Below are positions 7,018 to 10,010 of a DNA stretch of 10,010 nt, one piece after another (position 1 is the stretch's first letter; every line of letters starts with the position of its first letter). This DNA comes from an uncultured Nitrosomonadales bacterium (GTDB lineage: Bacteria; Pseudomonadota; Gammaproteobacteria; Burkholderiales; Gallionellaceae), in the NCBI GenBank assembly GCA_903934275.1, contig CAIZNF010000280.1:1-10010 (forward strand), in the 5' to 3' direction. The notes beneath the pieces were generated by a model, which did no database searches, was not told the origin of the DNA, and worked only from the letters and a program-made list of their open reading frames with translations. A program made the translations under genes and the position numbers.

Positions 7018-7190
7018 GCATTGCTCCCAAAAAGTATAAAACCCAGATAGCCATTGCTAAACCGGGTTCCCCGCGCCTTAGCTGTATTTGTTATGCGCCC
7101 GCAAGCTGTCCCTCAAATCGGCGCAGGCGAAAAGTAGCACCCGCTGCCGCAAGCTGTCAATCTGCTTGGTGCAGTTTCAGAAGTTTGCGC
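7018..7190. other. metZ leader with a possible gene remnant
   Basis: No intact gene is visible in these 173 bases. On the minus strand an ATG at 7194 overlaps the stop of the broken nuclease gene as ATGA, the usual sign of a coupled downstream gene, but the frame stops after five codons (M-S-A-N-F). A later 32-codon frame without a start reads C-T-K-Q-I-D-S-L-R-Q-R-V-L and ends at 7078; this vaguely resembles an HsdS C-terminus but is too short to call. The direct repeat CGCAAGCTGTC occurs at 7100-7110 and 7148-7158. Confidence 0.35.
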
Positions 7191-7625
7191 TCATGCCTCC
7201 TCTCCCAACTCGCGCTCAATCTGCTCAACGCTAGGCAGGCTGGTTTGCAACTCTTTCTGCAAGGCTTCCACAAGCTGGTATTCCGCCACGCCAATGGGCT
7301 TGTTCGAGTCGCGTAGTGCATATTTAGCCACCGCGCGATTCTGCGATTTACATAACAACAGACCGATGGTCGAGCTATCGTGTTCCGATTTCATCTGTGC
7401 ATCTACGGCAGAGAGATAAAAGCTCAATTGGCCCGAGTTCCAACAAGAAGCGCGTAATGTGTTGAACGATGGCAGACTCAATCGCGCGCTCATCGGCCTC
7501 TTGCACCACACCGAGAAAATCGAGGCGATATGGGTCTTTCAGCGATTCGCACGCCAAATCCGATTGCGATGCAGGTAGCCGTTCTTCAAAATTGGTGACC
7601 GCCTTGCCTTCTCGCTCCAACAACA
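7191..7625 (-). pseudogene. Broken DUF1016/YhcG-type PD-(D/E)XK nuclease
   Basis: Two frames on the same strand give consecutive parts of the C-terminal domain of the DUF1016 (YhcG-like) nuclease family. The first, from about 7625 to 7432, reads E-R-E-G-K-A-V-T-N-F-E-x-x-L-P-A, then L-K-D-P-Y-x-L-D-F-L and I-T-R-F-L-L-E-L-G. The second, from 7433 to 7191, reads G-Q-L-S-F-Y-L-S-A-V-D, then I-G-L-L-L-C-K-S, A-L-R-D-S-N-K-P-I-G-V and S-L-P-S-V-E. In intact relatives about 45 residues lie between the two parts, including the catalytic E-x-K strand; here they are missing and the frame shifts at about 7433. The N-terminal domain is also gone, cut at about 7625 where an ATPase fragment begins on the other strand. 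Such proteins often sit in or next to type I restriction loci. It is not functional as a nuclease. Confidence 0.8.
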
Positions 7626-7933
7626 GTTGCTCACCGTGCTCGGCTTGCTGCGATTCACTTCTGAAAATGAAAGCCTGTTTCTGCTTGATGAGCCTGACAC
7701 CCATTTGAATCCACGCTGGTGCGCCGACTATCTGAAATACCTACAGGACTTTGTTGGACAAAATGAGATAGATCGAGCTACCAGCCATATCGTGTTTACT
7801 ACCCATAATCCCTTGGCAATTGCAGAACTGGTAAAGCAGCAAGTGCAGATCTTGAAACGCGATGAGGAATCTAAACAGGTCATCGCATATAAGCCAGAGC
7901 TTGATCCTCGCGGCATGGGCTATGCAGGTATTG
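7618..7933 (+). pseudogene. Inverted fragment of an AAA/ABC-type ATPase
   Basis: About 105 codons of an ATPase read on the plus strand, against all neighbours. They contain Q-Q-L-L-T-V-L-G-L-L, the Walker B motif L-F-L-L-D-E-P-D-T-H-L-N-P (about 7675-7713), the H-loop region I-V-F-T-T-H-N-P-L-A and D-P-R-G-M-G-Y-A-G-I. This matches the C-terminal part of the overcoming-lysogenization-defect/SMC-like ATPases that accompany restriction and other defence genes. The Walker A half is missing, cut at about 7618, and the C-terminus is cut at about 7933. The frame stays open to 8073, but beyond 7933 it only reads the antisense of hsdS. It has no plausible start codon or ribosome-binding site. Both ends abut truncated minus-strand genes. 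Confidence 0.75.
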
Positions 7934-8344
7934 TTAGCTGGCACCTCGTTGAAGCGGCAGCAAGCCATCAAGAAATTCATCACTCCGCACCAAGTAATAC
8001 AAGTATTTTGCTGAAATTATGTTTTCTGGTCGCAGAACACAAAAGCCCGTCGAGGCCACTCCGTTCTCGGTGATTGGCACTTGCGCAATACCGCGCAGAT
8101 ACGGCCTGACAGTAGAGAACAACACATCCCCTGCTTCCACAACTCGACGAGCCCGCGAGGGCGCATTGCGACCTAAAACCCGCTTCGGGTTAGTCACTAC
8201 ACCCAACTCGTTGTCAATCGAGCTAATATCGAAGTAGGTGAATTCAATGTTCGGTTCTTGCATGGGGTCTCTGGTCATAATGGGCTGGATTAGCTCGCCC
8301 AACGGAACCCATGACCAACCTTGTGGCAAATCGGAATCGCTCAC
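7934..8344 (-). pseudogene. hsdS: Truncated type I restriction specificity subunit HsdS
   Basis: HsdS gives type I restriction-modification enzymes their DNA target through two recognition domains. This 136-residue stub holds only the first: L-P-x-G-W-S-W-V-P-L-G-E-L, F-T-Y-F-D-I-S-S-I-D-N, A-P-S-R-A-R-R-V-V-x-x-G-D-V-L-F-S-T-V-R-P-Y-L and A-S-T-G-F-C-V-L-R-P, ending L-Q-R-G-A-S. Intact relatives continue with a Tyr-Pro and several hundred more residues; here a TAA arises exactly where the inverted ATPase fragment begins. The second recognition domain and both coiled-coil spacers are lost. The start is a GTG at 8344, with AGAGG eight bases upstream, overlapping the preceding 52-codon frame by GTGA. 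No hsdM or hsdR is visible in the window. Confidence 0.85.
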
Positions 8345-8499
8345 GCCGCCAACCTCTCATTCAGTTTCCACATCGCCCATTCTCTCGCCTGCGGGTAAGG
8401 GGAGCAGGACAATTTCGCTACCAGCTCCAGCAAACGGAATGGCACTTCTTTATGGTGTTTGACGACAGTTGCTTTGCCGATCCAATTGAGTGTGGGCAT
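8341..8499 (-). pseudogene. 52-codon stub with the N-terminus of a Mod-type DNA methyltransferase
   Basis: The frame starts M-P-T-L-N-W-I-G-K-A-T-V-V-K-H-H-K-E-V-P-F-R-L-L-E, the standard opening of Mod-type (type III-like) site-specific adenine methyltransferases. After about 30 residues (V-A-K-L-S-C) it leaves the pattern and ends Y-P-Q-A-R-E-W-A-M-W-K-L-N-E-R-L-A-A with a TGA. The methyltransferase body, with its D-P-P-Y and SAM-binding motifs, is absent, so an in-frame deletion has joined the start of one gene to the end of another or of itself. The start lies 13 bp after the dinD stop, with no clear ribosome-binding site. The stop overlaps the hsdS GTG by four bases, so the frame could couple translation into hsdS. 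A small functional product cannot be excluded. Confidence 0.6.
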
Positions 8500-8512
8500 G
8501 GGTTATTCGTTG

Positions 8513-9388
8513 TTAGTTTTGTTTTGTATCGCCGAGCAGCCCACCCGCATCCTTCTCATCCAGCTCCATTTTAGGCACGGTATTCTTGATGCGCTTTTCG
8601 ACTTCCTTGATGTGTTCGGCGGGCGGAATCTGTTCGGGCAACGTGCCTCCGATGCGCTCGATGGCAGCGCGCACTTCCTTGCCTACCACTTCGTGTGTGC
8701 GGATGGCTTGTTGCTGATTGTTTATGTTTTCGCGCGCCAGTTTGTCACGGGTTTGGGTCATGCGGAATTGGTTAGCGGCCAGTTCGGTGGCGTTCATGCG
8801 ATCCAGCAATTGTTCTTTGGCAGGAATATTTTTTCTGGTTTTGATGGCATCGCCGCCCAGTCCGCCGTATAGCCCTTTGTAGCCTGCATCGTGGAATACG
8901 CCGAACATTTTATCCTGTACGCCTGCTTGCCGGGCTGCGCCGGAAAGCATCTTGAATTCCTCGGAGGTCTGCTTGCGCAGGTCGAGCCGCTCTTGGTCGG
9001 CAGAGAGCTGCTCGCTGAGTTCTTGCTTGCGCGCCTGTATGGCAAAATATTTTTGTGCTTGGGCAATTTCTGGTTTGCGCGGATCACCGTTCTGTGCGAT
9101 CAAATAGCAGGCGAAGCGGGAGAGCTGGTAATCGTCAACTTCGCGTTCACTGCCTGACCCAAGCCCGACCATTTTGCCGGTGCCGGCAAAATGGTTTTTC
9201 GGATTATTTCCTGACTTCTCACAAGAGGTTATGCCACGTTTGATGGCATCCTCAAAGCGCCTCCACTGGGCATAGCCGAGCAACGGTTGCAGGTCGCGCG
9301 CACTCCAATATTCTGCATTGTGTTCGTTGGAATGCTTCAATTTCTCGAAGGATTGATCGCCTATGGTTGGTAGATTTTTGGGCGACAT
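8513..9388 (-). CDS. dinD: DNA damage-inducible protein DinD
   Basis: A 291-residue homologue of E. coli DinD (274 residues), an SOS-induced protein shown to inhibit RecA-mediated strand exchange. Conserved stretches are Y-W-S-A-R-D-L-Q-P-L-L-G-Y (27-39), L-S-R-F-A-C-Y-L-I-A-Q-N-G-D-P (89-103), Y-F-A-I-Q-A-R-K-Q-E-L (114-124), G-Y-K-G-L-Y-G-G-L (169-177) and T-E-L-A-A-N-Q-F-R (201-209). The N-terminal part resembles Bro-N-type phage antirepressor domains. All blocks are present, so it appears intact. The frame runs back to 9472, but the ATG at 9388 has a strong AAAGGAG site seven bases upstream and gives the normal length. I find no standard LexA box upstream, only a 12-bp palindrome. It heads the islet of broken restriction genes; dinD is often found in such loci. 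Confidence 0.9.
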   Translation of the reverse strand: MSPKNLPTIGDQSFEKLKHSNEHNAEYWSARDLQPLLGYAQWRRFEDAIKRGITSCEKSGNNPKNHFAGTGKMVGLGSGSEREVDDYQLSRFACYLIAQNGDPRKPEIAQAQKYFAIQARKQELSEQLSADQERLDLRKQTSEEFKMLSGAARQAGVQDKMFGVFHDAGYKGLYGGLGGDAIKTRKNIPAKEQLLDRMNATELAANQFRMTQTRDKLARENINNQQQAIRTHEVVGKEVRAAIERIGGTLPEQIPPAEHIKEVEKRIKNTVPKMELDEKDAGGLLGDTKQN

Positions 9389-9657
9389 GATGCTGCTCCT
9401 TTGCTTTGATCCATTCACAACCAATGACGCAAGACAGGCTAGCCTGCTCAAGAGGCTGTTCGCCAGAAGCAAACCTCATTTTCTAGGCGCAGCCTGGAAA
9501 AACAGCTAGTCTCTTGCCAATTAAATGGTGTCAAAGCGTGACAAAAATTCTGATACACAGCCCATCAACCGTATGAGCAGACTCCAGTACGCAAGCCATT
9601 AAATCGCGACCTGAAGGTCGCTCCTACGCGGCATTTCTTGGTTCCCGCTTATCCGGC
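9389..9657. other. purF-dinD intergenic region
   Basis: No gene is visible in these 269 bases. They hold the REP-like hairpin at 9604-9628 (listed separately), close to the purF stop, and the perfect 12-bp palindrome CAGGCTAGCCTG at 9435-9446, about 47 bp before the dinD start, which could be an operator. Neither CTGT-N8-ACAG nor GAAC-N4-GTTC is present. No promoter with two good boxes stands out. Confidence 0.5.
9604..9628. repeat. REP-like palindrome downstream of purF
   Basis: GCGACCT (9606-9612 with one base offset) and AGGTCGC form a perfect 7-bp stem around GA. Read on the minus strand it is CGTAGGAGCGACCTTCAGG followed by TCGCGA, the wording of REP elements best known from Pseudomonas and other proteobacteria. 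It lies about 30 bp after the purF stop, the usual place for such repeats. Confidence 0.65.
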
Positions 9658-10010
9658 TTACATGGAAGACACGCTCGTTACCAGCTCCAGTTCCAGCTGA
9701 TCATCATCTGCCAGCTTGTTGGCTTTGCCGCCACCACGCCGGGTTTCTATTGCATCCAGATATTGCGGCGTGATATCGCCGGTAATGTAGTTGCCATCAA
9801 AGCAGGAAGCGTCAAAGCTTGTAATAGCGGGATTATTCTTGCGCACCGCCGCTTTGAGATCGTCCAGATCCTGATAGATCAGCCGATCCGCACCGATCTC
9901 ACGACAGATTTCCTCGTCGCTGCGTCCTGTCGCAATCAATTCGTGGCGGCTCGGCATGTCGATGCCATACACATTAGGGAAGCGCACCGGTGGTGCGGCG
10001 GAGGCAAAAT
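9658..10010 (-). CDS. purF: Amidophosphoribosyltransferase, C-terminal part (partial)
   Basis: PurF makes phosphoribosylamine from PRPP and glutamine, the first step of purine synthesis. The gene enters from the right edge and only its last 116 codons are present, out of about 500. They read [19 protein letters not shown], then [26 protein letters not shown] and [15 protein letters not shown], a highly conserved C-terminal segment. The GTG at 9987 is an internal valine codon, not a start. The stop is TAA at 9658. In related genomes the next gene is metZ, so this end marks one border of the islet. Confidence 0.93.
   Translation of the reverse strand, partial: FASAAPPVRFPNVYGIDMPSRHELIATGRSDEEICREIGADRLIYQDLDDLKAAVRKNNPAITSFDASCFDGNYITGDITPQYLDAIETRRGGGKANKLADDDQLELELVTSVSSM

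Noticed and set aside
7033..7038. TATACT as a -10 box for metZ
   Set aside because: It would start the transcript inside the GGGAG ribosome-binding site; the -35 match is also poor.
7934..8073. C-terminal extension of the ATPase frame
   Set aside because: Beyond about 7933 the plus-strand frame is antisense to well-matching hsdS, so it is read-through past the rearrangement join.
1..10010. tRNA, rRNA or CRISPR array
   Set aside because: No cloverleaf, rRNA-like stretch or spaced direct-repeat array was seen; the only tandem repeat is the coding one at 35-124.

Overview
The window looks like chromosome from a betaproteobacterium, plausibly of the Nitrosomonadales/Gallionellaceae type. That rests on gene order (purF ... 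metZ, pncC-recA-recX, dapA-bamC-MBL hydrolase) and on protein sequences read by eye; no search was run, so the genus is open. Almost everything is on the minus strand and reads right to left. The one housekeeping exception is the tail of an Ala/Pro-rich protein at the left edge, on the plus strand.

Layout in transcription order (right to left): the 3' end of purF (purine synthesis) enters at the right edge. A short intergenic region with a REP-like hairpin follows, then an islet of about 2.6 kb (roughly 7.0-9.65 kb) lying between purF and metZ, two genes that are usually adjacent. The islet holds an intact dinD and then a series of broken defence genes: a 52-codon stub with the start of a Mod-type DNA methyltransferase, the first half of a type I specificity subunit (hsdS), an inverted piece of an AAA/ABC-type ATPase, and a DUF1016/YhcG-type PD-(D/E)XK nuclease that has lost its catalytic core. 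This looks like the wreck of a restriction-modification locus, with only dinD surviving.

Then comes housekeeping: metZ (methionine synthesis), a 44-bp repeat able to form a three-way junction, pncC (NMN amidase), a MITE-like 140-bp element with inverted ends, the recA promoter with a GAAC-N4-GTTC palindrome, recA overlapping recX, dapA (lysine/diaminopimelate synthesis), bamC (outer-membrane assembly lipoprotein), and an MBL-fold hydrolase. The hydrolase converges on the Ala/Pro-rich gene across a shared intrinsic terminator.

The points most worth a second look are the rearranged defence islet with its inverted ATPase segment, the chimeric methyltransferase stub coupled to hsdS by a GTGA overlap, the non-betaproteobacterial-looking SOS-type palindrome at recA, the MITE-like element directly after the pncC stop codon, and the lysine-rich rather than acidic RecA tail. 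I see no clearly new, intact multi-gene system.
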